A stretch of DNA of 64,000 nucleotides from Neoechinorhynchus agilis (GCA_051530055.1 CM121341.1:248001-312000); one strand, 5' to 3'. Positions 40,853 through 53,949 are shown, counted from the first letter of the stretch. Notes: generated by a model from the sequence alone, not told the origin. Program-made: numbers and translations.

Positions 40853-41899
40853 TTGGAAATGCCAAGTTCGACGGAATTGATCACTATATTGCTTTGTTCT
40901 CTTCTATTTGTTTATCTTCTCTTCAAAGTCTTCTCAAATGTGAGGTTGCTCAGTTCGTGCGGTCGAACATGCTTAATAATTGGACCGAGTGGCAGTGGAA
41001 AGACAAAGCTTTTTCTCATGCTGAATGATCAGACAGCAAGATCTTCGGTGACTTCACTGACCGCGAATGTCTCGGAGTATTCAGAATTGGTTCAATTAGT
41101 CGATCTACCTTCTCATCCTCGTTTGTGGAACAAAAGTCGAACCTCGATTAAGTCTTATGACATTGGAAAAATTATTATGGTAATAAAACCCTTCGAAGAT
41201 TCAGCAGGACTTTCCAAAAATGAACATTTCCTACATGCTGCTGAGTTATTTCGGGATACTCTTTCGGAAATAAGCCACCGCCAAGATCCACTAGGACATG
41301 GATATTGCCATTCGTAGTAAAATCTTCATCGTTTTAGAAAAAGAACACATATTCGGTCTGAGAAAAATCGAAGGCGAAAGTTACGATCCCATTGGATTTA
41401 GGGATCATCGTTTTTTAATTCGAATGTATACTTTGACTTTGGTTAACGAACTCTGCCAAAAACAACTCATATATTTTTAGGTTATAATATTGAGGTCGGA
41501 CCTTGGGTTCCGACAGGGAAGTCAAATTTTATCGTTATCAGATCTAAAAAATGAGTACTTTTAATTGGTAATCACTGATAACGATTTTTGTCAGGTTTCG
41601 AGGGCCGACTGCAAAATAATAACATATCTAACCGCCCGCCTACTTTTTAAGAATGTGCAAAAATTCATGTCGCAAAATTGCCTGCTCTCGTAGTGTGGAA
41701 TGATTGGCGCGAGGACGCCAAACAATTATTCGAAAACGGAAGGAGTGAATTAAACAAGCAACTTGTTGATACTGTGAGTAAATGCGAGGAAATACGTTCG
41801 AGTAGTTCAGTGGAGCAGTACGTGGAATCGTTTAATTGGCTAAAAGGCGATTTAAGTAAAGATGAATTCGTAAAAGAGGTCGGTGATTGGATTAAATAA
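40853..41899 (+). CDS. SRPRB: Signal recognition particle receptor subunit beta-like
   Basis: The frame 40853-41317 starts with a single membrane anchor (LITILLCSLLFVYLLFKVF). It is followed by a P-loop TCLIIGPSGSGKTKLF (G-x4-GKT) near residue 40, VQLVDLPSHPRL near 84 (the DxPGH switch, Gly to Ser) and DSAGLSKNEHFLHAAELF. A second frame from 41298 continues MDIAIRSKIFIVLEKEH, matching the QDIAxAKS...QLEKE block. These are the features of the ER-bound Ras-like GTPase that anchors the SRP receptor. The step between frames at about 41300 is a short intron or a frameshift. A third frame 41678-41899 (ending FNWLKGDLSKDEFVKEVGDW) may be the last exon or a separate small gene. Exon borders are not settled. 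Confidence 0.7.
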
Positions 41900-42260
41900 A
41901 GCTAATTTGAGTTGAGTTTTTGGACTCAAAAATAATTCCATAGGATTTTCAATTGAATAATTTGGATTTCTGAATCACGAAGGACGTATACTCTTTTGAA
42001 ATAGTGATTTTTCCGATCTTTATTAAAAAAACTTGTTGAAACTAATAAAATGCACTTCAAAAAAAAGAGTTTCACGTAATATTGGTGATCTGATATAACA
42101 TATAAAACTTTTTAGATACCCGATCCGCATCTGTATAAGTTGGATTTTACGAACTTCAAAATATTTTTCTATAGACACATTTGTCTGAGACAATAATCCA
42201 TTTTTGAAGAAGAGCAACTATTCTTAAACGTTATCAAAGTTCGTCGATCGGAAAAGGATC

Positions 42261-45200
42261 ATGGACGCGCCGTTAAAGTACAAAGCGATTACTGTTGATC
42301 GACCTGCCTCGATTGATGATTTACGTTCTCGTCTTCCCATTATAATGGAGGAATATTCGATAATGGAGAAGATATTGGAGAACCAAGTGGTTTTAGTATG
42401 CGGAGAAACGGGATCCGGTAAGACTACTCAACTTCCTCAGTTTTTATACGAGTACGGATTCACTCACGGTGCCACTAAAATGATTGGCATCAGTGAGCCC
42501 CGAAGAGCGGCGGCCAGTTCCATGTCAGAAGTGGTAGCTGAACAGTTGAATTTGCCAACGAATAGAGTTTCGTTCCAGACCCGCTATGAAGGTAACGTAA
42601 CGGACAAAACCGTCATTAAGTTCATGACTGATGGAATCCTTCTTAAAGAGATCCAAGCTGAGTTTTTGCTTTCCAAATATTCTGTCATAATTGTAGATGA
42701 GGCACACGAACGGTCTGTATACTCAGATATCCTTCTTGGACTTTTGACGAGGATTGTAGAGCGACGAAATTCAGATAACCTTAATCCAATGAGGCTTATT
42801 ATTATGTCTGCTACGATGGAATACGAGGGGTTTACGCGTAATCGAATGCTTTTTAGACGATGTCCTCCTGTGGTTCATATTGGCGCAAGGCAGTATCCAG
42901 TTCAGGTTCATTTTGAAAGAAGAACCGATGAAGACTATATATGAACTCGATGGTTATCCCAACTTAGCTTTGCTGCCCTAAATGTTATTTTTAGAATTCC
43001 ATGATAATCATTGAGTGATAAATGCAGCCATTAGAAAAGTCTGCGAGATTCATGACAAAGAGTTCTCTTTAACTGGTAAAGACGGTATACTGGTTTTTGT
43101 TACCGGCAAACGGGAAGTTTTTACTATCTGTGGAGAATTAAAGAAAATCTATAGCAGCAAACGGAGGAAGCGGTATAAAGAGGAGAGGGAGGGTATTCGG
43201 TCTAAGAAGAAATGGAAGCAAGTTAATGACGTTGTTTCAAACCTCATCAATGAAAGTTATCCAAATTTACTTGATGAAGACGATGCTTTACAGAAGGTTT
43301 TACAAGACACTGAAACCAATCGGTCTTCGAGGCCTTTATACCTGGTACCACTATACGCTGCCTTGCCTGCGAACGAACAACGAAAAGCACGACAACCTCC
43401 ACCGCTCGGATCACGACTCTGTGTAATTTCAACAAATGTAGCCGAAGTGTCTCTCACGATCCCTGGAATCTCACATGTAAGTCGATCCGCATTGTTAAGA
43501 TAACTGAGGCGGCACACTCGACCATTGCCTATGCAGTTTGTGTTTACGAATCTTAAATTTATAAGCACTTGCTTAGGCTGACACCTTTATCATGAAAAAT
43601 GAAATCACCATTATCATAAGGTATAGCTTTAAAATTCATTCCCACTAAATATCTCCGTTTTTCAAACCATTTTCGACTTTGTTCGTGAGCCGAACACCAA
43701 CTTTCATCTTAAAATTAAAGTTTTTGAATCGTTCGATTTTTTATTTAGGCACGAAAATTAATTTTCGTTTTTTTGAAAACGTCGAAGATAATGTAACACG
43801 CACACTATTAACTCTATGAATGAACATAGTTTCGTTGTCTTCAAATGTTATGTTTGTTCGGCAGCTTCCTTGATGGCCGCGGCATTGCCGCGTTGGATCG
43901 CCGCGCTGATTCGCTGCAACAGGAAGCTGCTGGATGGCATATACAAATTTATTAATTTAATTCTACTCGTAGCAACAATAACGGCCTAGCTCACTGCCGG
44001 TAAAGGTCTTGTGTCCATAATGCTGGCCGTGTTCCCTCGCTTTACAGTCATGTTTATCTTCTGTATTAAGAAAGTCTTACTTTTGTAGTGGCCAGTCGCT
44101 TCTCTCATTCGACGGCCCAATCCGCCGCTTAGTTTAAGGGCCCATTTCCCGGCGTCTCAAATTTCTCGACCCCGAATGGCAAGAAATCGTGGTCATATCT
44201 TAATTCAACGTATTTCGACGCTCCAAATCCGAGGACGCGTTATTTTGCTGCCTTGGTGCAAGCGCATAGACGCAAGTGGCATCCCTGGTTAGATATTTCC
44301 TTGCCGCCAATTCGAAAATTGTCATTTCGATCAGTCGGTTCCTTAATCTTATTCGCAACTTTGAAGGCACGGTGGTCGACTAAAAGAATAAATTAAGCCA
44401 GACATAAATTGTTATAAAGCTCAAAATATTGGCCCCAGGCATCATAGGTTTCCGTTCGCGGTTTAGAAATGAAACAACCTTCAAGATTCACTTTTCTCTT
44501 CTCAAACGAACAATGCTCGACGCTAATTGACACCGGAAAAGAAAAAGTCCGCACATACAACAGAGACACTGGTGCTTCACGGTTTGTAATTCGATGGATT
44601 TCAAAAGCATCCGCATCTCAAAGGACAGGGCGGGCCGGTCGCGTATGCGACGGATATTGTCACCGCCTCTACTCAACAGCCGTATTCACCAACGACTTTG
44701 CTGATTACTCAGAACCGGAAATTCTAAGACGTCCGTTGGAAGATGTAATTTTGCAAATGCGGCGCATTGGAGTCGATGTTGACGTTGGATTATTTCCGTA
44801 TCCAACACCACCGAAATGCGAAGACATTAGTATTGCTGAGCGTCTTCTTGTTGATTTGGGAGCACTTGAAAGGATTGAAGAATCAAATAGACATTCCTGT
44901 TTGCAGCTCACGTCGCTTGGAATGCTCATGGCAGACTTTCCGATTAATCCCCGATACGCTAAGATCTTATTGGTGGCAAGCAAACTTCAAGTATTTCCGT
45001 ATGCATCCGTACTTGTGTCCGCTCTTAATTCCTATGAGTATTTTGTTGATGCAAACAGGACCAAAGAAGATCCTCGAGATCTTAGGAATAAATTGATGAA
45101 ACAGAAAGCATTAACTAAGCACCATAGAATGTTAGGCGATCTCTTTGCGTATCTGCTTTTCCAGGTGAACGCCGAGATGATCTCAAGGAGTAGGCGAGAG

Positions 45201-45632
45201 CAGTTCTGTGACCAAATGGGGATAAGTCCATCCGCAGCTCATGATGCTAAACGAATAAGGTCTCAGATATTTAAAATTGCACGCAAACAAGATCTTGGGG
45301 TTGATGAGTTTCATATCGCGAAGCTTGGAGTGCTGGACGGGAAGCGGGCGGAATCCTTAAGGAAGGCGGTGGCGTGTGGAATGGTCGATAAGTTGGCGAG
45401 GAAAAATCCTGAGGCCGTGGAGTTTAAAGGGAAGAAAGTGAAACATACGTATTTATCGGCTAATTGCGACCCTCTAATCATTCATCCAAAATCCACGCTT
45501 TCGCTTATTCGACCGGAATACGTTTGCTACCAGGAACTATTGGAAATCAATGAACGGACGTATATGGTAGGTGTGTGTGGAATTGACGTCGAATGGATCC
45601 CGGAATGGCTCTTAAGGCGCCTCTTCCGGTAA
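42261..45632 (+). CDS. DHX37: DEAH-box RNA helicase DHX37/Dhr1-like
   Basis: Exon 1 (42261-about 42944): short N-terminus, then VCGETGSGKTTQLPQFLYE (motif I), SEPRRAAASSM (Ia), IIVDEAHERSVYSD (II) and IIMSATM (III). Exon 2 (about 43024-43481): DGILVFVTGKREV (IV) and ISTNVAEVSLTIPGI (V), ending at a good donor CAT|GTAAGTCG. Exon 3 (about 44519-45632): DTGKEKVRTYNRDTG, SASQRTGRAGR (VI), then helicase-associated and OB-fold regions to VEWIPEWLLRRLF and TAA. DHX37 acts in the nucleolus, releasing U3 snoRNA during 18S rRNA maturation. The protein is shorter than human (1157 residues) at both ends. The first intron border near 42944 is unclear (an in-frame TGA with no obvious donor); the acceptor near 44500 is also unresolved. 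Confidence 0.88.
43855..44200 (-). pseudogene. Two LINE 3'-end fragments inside the DHX37 intron
   Basis: The minus strand at about 43935-43858 encodes LLQRISAAIQRGNAAAIKEA, the conserved C-terminal block of the restriction-like-endonuclease LINE. 43965-44198 is a near-identical copy of 22120-22356, which carries the same block (MTVKRGNAASIMDT). The two fragments derive from different copies of one family and expand the intron to about 1 kb. Confidence 0.75.
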
Positions 45633-46180
45633 TTATAGAAAATTAAAATCGAGCACCAAAGTGGTAGTGGGATCACAATAGTCACTTAAACAAGAGTTCA
45701 AATTATAGCTTCATTCTATGATAAGTTGATTAGCTGCTTAGTGAACGCGTCCATTTTGATCGGTGATGTAAGATATACACATTTAAAACCATGACTGAGA
45801 CCAAAAGGAAAACTTTCTTCGTTCCGAATGATCGACGGTAAATCAACTCAGCGGAGAAGCTACTGAAATTGGCGAAACACGGCGCCAACTTCATCTTTCG
45901 ACACTGCGTGACCCTACACAAAGTGAATTTCCTCCTTCGCTGTAATAATAACACGTTTATTTGTTAGTTAACAAAGAAAAGGACCCATGTATCTTTGGGC
46001 CCTCCAGAACACTAGAATTCGCAATAGAGATTGCGGGATTGGGTCTTTCCTTCTTCGATGTCAGAAAAGATCTTGAACGTTGTTTCGTTTTTGTGGTAGA
46101 AATGTTTTTGGTCGGTTAATTGATTTCGGTTTATTTGATTTTGGTTGGTTAATTTGTTAGGCTTTTGTTTTTCGCTCTTT
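45633..46180. other. Intergenic, no gene recognised
   Basis: 3' flank of DHX37. Only a short minus-strand frame (45730-45954) without a known domain. Confidence 0.4.
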
Positions 46181-46189
46181 CCTCCGAAT

Positions 46190-46610
46190 CAATTCGCATT
46201 TTGAGGATTGAGCAGTGGGGAAGAAAAAGTGGAGGTACAGATTTGTGCGAAAACTGAAGGATGGAAAATTTTGGGGCGACGAGTGTTGTAAGTGTGAGTA
46301 AAAGGAGGAGTGTGTGGTAGAAATTGAAGAGGTGGAAGAGAATGAAGGCGCTTTGAGTGCATTTGAGAGATTAGATAGATATGTTTTTCTAAGGGCATGG
46401 GTTCGGAGCAGATTGGAGCGCACCTCTTGTGAAATGTATTAAGTTTTTTGATGCCACGTTCGACGAAGAGATCCGCCACATAATGACCGAAATCTTGAAT
46501 GTTGAAATTTCTGACTCGGCGTTACGTCAAGCCTTGCTCCTAGTTCGCTTGGGAGGCTTTGGTATTCTACGCGCGACATAAATAGCAATCTTAACCATTG
46601 GCTCATCCGT
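46190..46610. pseudogene. Mixed LINE fragments (CR1-like, minus; restriction-like-endonuclease LINE, plus)
   Basis: The minus strand 46445-46190 encodes KLNTFHKRCAPICSEPMPLE, matching SLETFHKRAARICGTSLPPL of the CR1-like LINE (about 16620). The plus strand 46480-46585 encodes ISDSALRQALLLVRLGGFGI, matching the QAILPIEYGG(L) block after the RT of the 30600-33700 element. Both are short and decayed. Confidence 0.5.
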
Positions 46611-47409
46611 GTCTCGAACAAGCCGCTTGATCTCCTGTGGTTTTCTTAACGCTTTACCAATACCATCGTTTGGTACTAAAATATATAAGCGCTCCTTGTA
46701 CCTCGATTCGGCACTACGCTTATCCGTGACTTGCTCAATCTCTGCGGCACGCAAGTTCGGCAACAGGACAAACAGCACAGGTCGACAAGGATCCCATCTC
46801 GAGCCGGTCGGTTTAGGCAGAGATGACGGGAAAGACCGGACGGCGTATAAACTGTTCCTTAGAAAAGAGGCCGTCTCCTTGGGGCCACCTTCCCGAATAC
46901 GATTGCTAAGAGCAACTTATCCTTGCAGTCTCAGTAGCTCGTGGAATAGCAAAAAGGACGCAAAAAAAGAAGAAATATAAATGCCTCGATCCGTCGCTCT
47001 ACATTTTCCAAACTCTCGCCATTTGGACAGTTGGTGAAGTCGGATCATGCACCACAAATTTTTTAACAACGATTCAAAAATTGTTGGTCGAAAAAACACA
47101 CATTTCCGTGTGGCCAACTATTTTTTATCAGAAGTGCATCCTATAGGCAATGGAGGATAAATATGTTCCTCCGTTCCCATCCGAACGTTGAACTTTTGGC
47201 TGATGAAAATGGAGAAATGAATTTTAAAAATCTGATTCCTGATATTGATCTTTGGAAACTCAAGAGCATTTAACAGCAGATTAAGGAGCAATAGTAAGAA
47301 ATTACCACCTTGGATTGCTTTGCGGCCTCCAGGCAAAAAAAGAATCGCTAACGCAAATATTCAACAATAAATGCCAACTTTTATGAAGATTGGCCAGCCG
47401 GTAACTTAT
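46611..47409. other. Intergenic, no gene recognised
   Basis: Short frames on both strands without recognised domains. No repeats seen. Confidence 0.35.
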
Positions 47410-47562
47410 ATCAATGTGTCGCCTTTTATCACACGGCTGATAATTTTTGGGCACAAACCGGATGGTTCAGTGCATTGAGTAATTGAATTACTTCTCTGAA
47501 CAAAAATCGGTAGGCTGTGTGCCAAAAATTATCAGCCGTGTGATAAAAACCCACACATTGAT
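47410..47562. repeat. Long hairpin inverted repeat (~50-bp arms)
   Basis: Arm 47410-47459 (ATCAATGTGTCGCCTTTTATCACACGG...) pairs with 47513-47562 (...CCGTGTGATAAAAACCCACACATTGAT). The centre is also partly palindromic (GTTCAG...CTGAAC around AGTAATTGAATTACT), so the whole 153 bp can fold. Both arms lie in open frames that read YQCV-x-FYHTADNFW, one on each strand (plus from about 47370, minus frame 47785-47429). It may be an inverted duplication of an unknown coding segment or a MITE. Confidence 0.75.
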
Positions 47563-48097
47563 AAATGTCAATGTTCAACAATGCATTTTGATCATAATCT
47601 GCAATTTCGATTACATCACTTGAAGCTAATGTAGAAACACCGACGATTACATTCTCTTGTAATAATTGAGAGCATTGACTGTGAAAAGAAAATCCACTAC
47701 AAACCGGTTGTAAAAATACACCGTAGAAAGAACAACAGATCCGAAAAATAACCAAGCTCCACCCCTTTGTAATCTTAAAGATCAATTGAACGGGTTAGGC
47801 AAAATCCAGTATTTCAACACGCAAATTACAACTAAACACTTTCCCACGAACGAATCGCAACAGATTAAAGAATATACCAAAAAACAAATTAACGTTAATA
47901 AACGATAACATAATACCTGTAATCGAAGTTCAATTAATCCATCAAAGCGTAAAAGCATACTTTAAGGTGTAAGTTAAGCAGTAAAGAAAAAAGCGATGAA
48001 TCAGCGAACACACAAAACACTCAGAAAAATCTCGTGTTTAAATTTGCGTTAAATCTCAAACGCCGCTCTAAATTTTAATAAAACTTGCAGTCCGATA
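47563..48097. other. 3' flank of polyubiquitin; part of an unassigned minus frame
   Basis: Holds the rest of a 118-residue minus frame (47785-47429; hydrophobic start, then QENVIVGVSTLASSDVIEIA) with no family recognised, and the 3' flank of the polyubiquitin gene. Confidence 0.3.
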
Positions 48098-49321
<1,224 letters not shown>

Positions 49322-49512
49322 TTAAGCGTTAACCAAAATGCGGTCAAAATCGACGTTTACTACTGACTAACGACATTCAGCGATATTTCATGAACGTCCG
49401 ACATAAGATACTCCCTGGTTGTCGCATCCCACCAATCGGGCGAAGTGCGGGGAGAACGCGCGTGCGAGAGAGAGGTGAAAGTGTGTGCTCGTTTCGGCGG
49501 CGAAAGCGTCGG

Positions 49513-49519
49513 TTTATAT
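49513..49519 (-). promoter_or_regulatory. Candidate TATA box of the polyubiquitin gene
   Basis: TATATAA on the minus strand, about 225 bp upstream of the polyubiquitin ATG, in an otherwise GC-richer region. A start site about 30 bp downstream would leave room for a 5'UTR with a short intron. Position and motif only. Confidence 0.4.
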
Positions 49520-49703
49520 ACACCGAGATTCGTTCGGAAAGAATTCCCGTTAACCGACGCAATGAGTTGTGTATCAGATGTGGGTGTTTAGATTGCCGTG
49601 AGTAGAATTTAGTCATTTGTTTTAGTGGTGATTCAACCCGATTTTGATGTGAGTTGCATTTACGTTTTTAATGTGTCGACGAATGAATCAGCGTTTATAA
49701 CAC

Positions 49704-49991
49704 TCATTGATAATATGCTTTTGCATTGTCATGGCAGCAAATAGTGATCCATTGTACGTTACCGTTGATGGGATTATTTAATTGCTCACATTTTGATGGG
49801 GTTTTTCGGCCTTTGAATTGGTCGAACTTTACGTTTTCACGTTTTTGTACCATCGTAATCGCTTTCTTAAGAAATCTCGTTTGCTTGGCTTGGTCGTGTG
49901 GATGGTTCACACTGATAAGAAGTTTATTCTCTAACAGTATCGACTTTGATTTTTCGAATTTTCTTTTGCCTCCTTCACTCGTAACAGCCAT
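49704..49991 (-). CDS. Small hypothetical ORF
   Basis: A 95-residue frame beginning MAVTSEGGKRKFEKSKSILL, basic in the first 70 residues (…FLKKAITMVQKRENVKFDQF), ending in CCHDNAKAYYQ. It lies between the polyubiquitin promoter and RTF1. No family recognised. An overlapping plus-strand frame is equally long, so coding status is open. Confidence 0.25.
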   Translation of the reverse strand: MAVTSEGGKRKFEKSKSILLENKLLISVNHPHDQAKQTRFLKKAITMVQKRENVKFDQFKGRKTPSKCEQLNNPINGNVQWITICCHDNAKAYYQ

Positions 49992-50396
49992 TGAATTATG
50001 CTCTCTTTAGGTTTCTGAATCTATGATATTGAACACATCCGACAAAAGACATCCGACTTCATTCGATCTTTTGGTTCGGTTAAGTACTTTTTCAAATGAA
50101 GGGTTATGTCGCTTTAATTGGATTTCGTGAATCCGTTTCAACGAGTTCATTGTCTTTTCCAATGTACCCAGTTCTTTACTTCTCACGTATTAAGCCTTCA
50201 GGTATCATTGATCTTTAGCACAATCAATGGCACTTTGCGAGTCTTAATATCCTCGAAAAAAAGCTCAAAAGACAATGTGCTCCTATTAAGTACTTATTTC
50301 TGTTACTCGTGCGGTTTTTTGTCTTGTTGTCTCCAATAAGGAATTTGATTAAATGATTGTCCGTGATGTTTATTGACTGAGAATTACTTTTCTCAG

Positions 50397-51691
50397 ATGT
50401 CGTCTGATCGCGAGTGTCCACCATTCTATAGTTCGTCTACTTTGGATAATACGAGTGAAGATGACCCACATGACCCCAAAACAACAAACAAAGACTTGCA
50501 TGACAAAGGTATGGAATCGGAGATGGGGGCTAATAAAAATAATGCCCAAAAACCACGCAAATCAACAAAAGAAGAGCTTGAATTGTTTATGCCAGTGGTG
50601 AGATTTCCTCAGAATCTTTTGAGAAAAACTCACCAAGTATGAAGTACAAAGCGCTTTTTCCCTTAGAACAACTGAATGCTCTTCGCCTGAGTCGTAAAAC
50701 AATAACCGCGTTTTGCCATACAAGCTTCTTTGGAGAACTCGTGAAAGATGCATTTGTGAAGATCGTGATTGGTTCCAATAATAACGAGAACGTCTATCGA
50801 GTATGTGAGGTGGTCGATGTTGTCGAGTCATCCGACCGATATGAACTAGGAGACACTCGCGTCGATCAGAAACTCGTCGTGAGGCTGGGGAAATCTCAGC
50901 GATCCTTCCGAATGAATTTGGTATCCGATCGCCAATTCGTAACTCCTGAATACCACGATTGGCTACTCCGTATGATAAAACACAGGGAGCCGTTACCTAA
51001 TCCGCGAAGTGTCGACGAAAAGATCTCTTTTCTCAAGAAAACTATTAAGAGCGAGTTATCTGGCGTAGAATTGTATCGGATTTCTTGTGAACGAAGCCGA
51101 TTAGACAAGTGTCCTGGGAATTTAACAATAGCTCAAGAGCATGTTTCGAGACAGCTGAAAGTAGCAAAATACAATAAGGATGAGAAAATGGTTCAGAAAC
51201 TTGAGGCTCGGTACGAGGAGCTCGAAAAATTAATCGATCAGAAATATAGTCATATTGATCGCATTGTTGATAAGAATACGCAACAGGTTGTGGATAGCAT
51301 GAAGGGTAGGAATGAGTATTTGGCTAAGCTGTCTTCAACCGAGAAAATATTGATTCCTCCTATATTCAAGCAAAAGTATGGTGGGATCAGAGGTGATGGG
51401 GAATGGGGCGAAACGGAAATCGAAGATGCTGGAATTCCACAAAACGAGAACGACGAACAAACGAAATTAAAATATTCAAACACCAACGAAGACATCGACT
51501 TAGAAGCGGATAACAAAACTCTTATAACGTCGGGCAACAGGCCTGTTGGGGATAATTTGGATGCGAGGGGTAAGAGTCGAAAGCGAACAGCAAATGAAGC
51601 TGAGTTGATTAACGCAAAAGCCCAGATTTCTCCCCCGTTCTTAAAGTCTAAATCCATTTTTGACTACAAGGGTATTAGTCCTGAGCAATAA
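50397..51691 (+). CDS. RTF1: RTF1-like subunit of the Paf1 complex (Plus3 domain)
   Basis: A first frame with ATG at 50397 gives an acidic/polar N-terminus; a second runs to 51689. Removing 50509-50612 (GTATGG...CTCAG, 104 nt) joins them in phase as ...DK|ESFEKNSPSMKYKALF. The Plus3 domain follows: LNALRLSRKTITAFCHTSFF near 50670, VKIVIGSNNNENVYRVCEVV (50757), RSFRMNLVSDRQFVTPEYHDW (50905). A Lys-rich helical region and an RTF1-like VDRIVDKNTQ segment come next. Plus3 binds phosphorylated Spt5 and recruits Paf1 complex to RNA polymerase II; the family also promotes H2B ubiquitination. The intron segment is itself open in frame, so an unspliced alternative start cannot be excluded. The protein (about 400 residues) is shorter than human RTF1 (about 710). 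A strong acceptor TTACTTTTCTCAG directly precedes the ATG. Confidence 0.85.
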
Positions 51692-52333
51692 TAAAAGTAA
51701 ATGTTGATCTATGTGATAGGATTTAGGACATAATTATGTATATTTTCGAAAGTACCATAATTGGACAATCTCGGTTTTACTAGTAAGATCTGCATTTGAT
51801 GTAGTGGCGAAAGCGTTTTGGGTTAAAGTTCGAGTTCCATAGAGAACATTAGCGCAATAGTTTAAAAGATGTCTTGTTTATTTCACACCGCAAATTCCCG
51901 AGAGCCATTCCTTAGGGATCTTTTTCACATTTTTTATCACCAAATGGGCGATAGAATTTTCAATCCCAAAAAATGCCTGCGAACACTACATCCCACGTCG
52001 AGGACTATAGCGCAAGTATTAAACCAACGACAGAATCTCAATTTGAACAGGCCTCTAGGACTAATGATCAAAAAGATCTAAGAAATTCACAATCCGCTTG
52101 AATTTCGCAACTTCGGGAAAAATGGACTTTTCGTATGCCTTCTTTTTCGTAAGCAAGGAGTAATGCGTTCTTTGAACCTACGCCGCACGTCAAAATGAAA
52201 AAGTGCTCACATTGAACAAACACGTTCGAGCCTAAGTTGACCGTGGTCACGTTGCGGAAATACGGCATTGTGAATTCTGGCACGGATCACTTCCCGAAAA
52301 ATGTTTTAGGCATTTCTTGCTCATTTTCAGAAG
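51692..52333. other. Intergenic between RTF1 and MGAT1
   Basis: One 71-residue plus frame (51869-52081) without a known domain. Ends in CTCATTTTCAG three bases before the MGAT1 ATG, a splice-acceptor-like sequence. Confidence 0.4.
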
Positions 52334-53592
52334 ATGCGACTTGTCCGAGTTATACGAATCATTTTCGGTGTTCTATTATTTTCCTTCATGGTTTACGCCT
52401 TCTTACTCATGCTTTCCAAATCGAACATGCCAGAAGCAATTGAACCAATCAAAATTCGTACAACACTCGAACCACGACCTGCCGATATTCCCGTTCTTGT
52501 GATTGCTCATTCTCGATACGACTCACTTAAAGCACTTTTAACGCAAATTAAGAGATTTCGCGATCCATACATTTCGAAAGTCGTCGTCAGTATTGATTCC
52601 AATATTCCAAACATCATTGGTCTTGCGAAATCTTTACTCATAGGGGATTTCTTTTTAAAAAGGGATCTGCGCAAATCGAAATTCTCTATGAGTCGTAGCC
52701 GACGAAACACTTGTCATGCAAAATATTCCTTTGTATGGTAAGTACCCATCTGGGGTCGTTGCCTATGCCAAAATCTCTCAGCATTACTATTGGGCGTTAA
52801 ATCAAGTTTTCAACAAATACGAAAATGTACCGGCCGTTATTATACTAGAAGATGACCTTCAAATATCACCTGATATTTTTGAATACTTTTATAAGATGTT
52901 CAAACTGTTGTCTATGGATACGAGATTGTATTGTGTTTCTGCGTGGAACGATAATGGACGAAATGACCGTGTTGACCAGCTAAGTCCATATTTGCTGCAT
53001 CTTACTGATTTCTTTCCTGGGCTTGGTTGGATGCTTCATAGAAGACTTTGGAATGAAATTAGTGGCCGATGGCCTAGAATTTATTGGGATGATTGGTTAT
53101 GTCAGTGGTGCTGAGCCATTTTTCTCTTTGCCAGAACCGCTGCAAATAAGAGAACCATCACAGAGAAAAGGACGACTGTGTATTCGTCCTGAAATCAGCA
53201 GGACAGCTGCAAATCCAAAGGAATCGGCTAAGGGGGCAAGCAATGGTGAATTCTTTTATGAATATATCAGCAAAGTCCAACCTTTAAATGAAAAAGTTGC
53301 AAAGCAAGTTGACTGGAAAGCTTATAATTTAAGTTATCTCAGCAACTACGAAGAAAATCTGAGGAAAATAATCGCGCAGTGCACAAAAATTGATTCTATT
53401 GACGATTTACATAGGAAAAAAGCAATAGCTTGCGTTCGTCTTTATTATACAGACCAATTGCAACTGGTTTCTTATTTGCGGGAACTTGCACTTATGTCAG
53501 ATTTAAAAGCAGGCGTACCAAGGACTGCTTTCAAGGGTATCGTACAGACCTTCATTGATGGTATCCGTGTATTCATTATTCCGCAATATTGA
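52334..53592 (+). CDS. MGAT1: Alpha-1,3-mannosyl-glycoprotein beta-1,2-GlcNAc transferase (GnT-I)
   Basis: Type II membrane protein: short basic N-terminus, anchor IIFGVLLFSFMVYAFLLML (residues 8-26), then IPVLVIAHSRYDSLKALLTQ, the start of the GT13 domain. A second frame from 52716 has ISQHYYWALNQVFNKY, AVIILEDDLQISPDIFEYF (the EDD metal/UDP-GlcNAc site), YCVSAWNDNGRND, LTDFFPGLGWMLHRRLW and YWDDWL. The third frame (to 53592) has GRLCIRPEISRTA and LKAGVPRTAFKGIV. GnT-I adds the first GlcNAc that opens hybrid/complex N-glycan synthesis in the medial Golgi. Two joints are needed: one between about 52630 and 52690, and one after DDWL. For the latter a 46-nt intron 53105-53150 (GTGGTG...ATAAG) keeps phase. 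About 400 residues, close to family length (445). Confidence 0.88.
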
Positions 53593-53949
53593 CAAATATC
53601 TCTTTGAAATAAATTTCTACGTCGTATCCTCCACAAATGCGCAGCGAACGGGCAATACCGATAGAGAACGTCCTTCCAAAACCGCATTAGTCGCAAATCA
53701 CCTGAAATGATTAGTACATCCAAGAATTTCTTTTAGTTTTCATTTGCTTTTTATAAACAAAAAGGTTTAACACAAGCAAAAATAACAACGAATTTACCCT
53801 TCTAGTCATATCGTTGGCCCTCGAGTGAGGTTCGAAATTCAAAAGGCCCTCGATATTTGCAATCGAGCTTTAAAAACTTGATAAATCTCATTGTGTTTTG
53901 GGTTTTTACCAAAAACATCTCGTATGCGAATTGTGTCAGATCCCAATTG
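53593..53949. other. 3' flank of MGAT1, no gene recognised
   Basis: AT-rich, no domain, no repeat recognised. Confidence 0.4.

Noticed and set aside
49530-49550. Heat-shock-element-like TTCGGAAAGAATTCCC upstream of polyubiquitin
   Set aside because: Spacing of the nGAAn units is irregular; too weak to list as a site.
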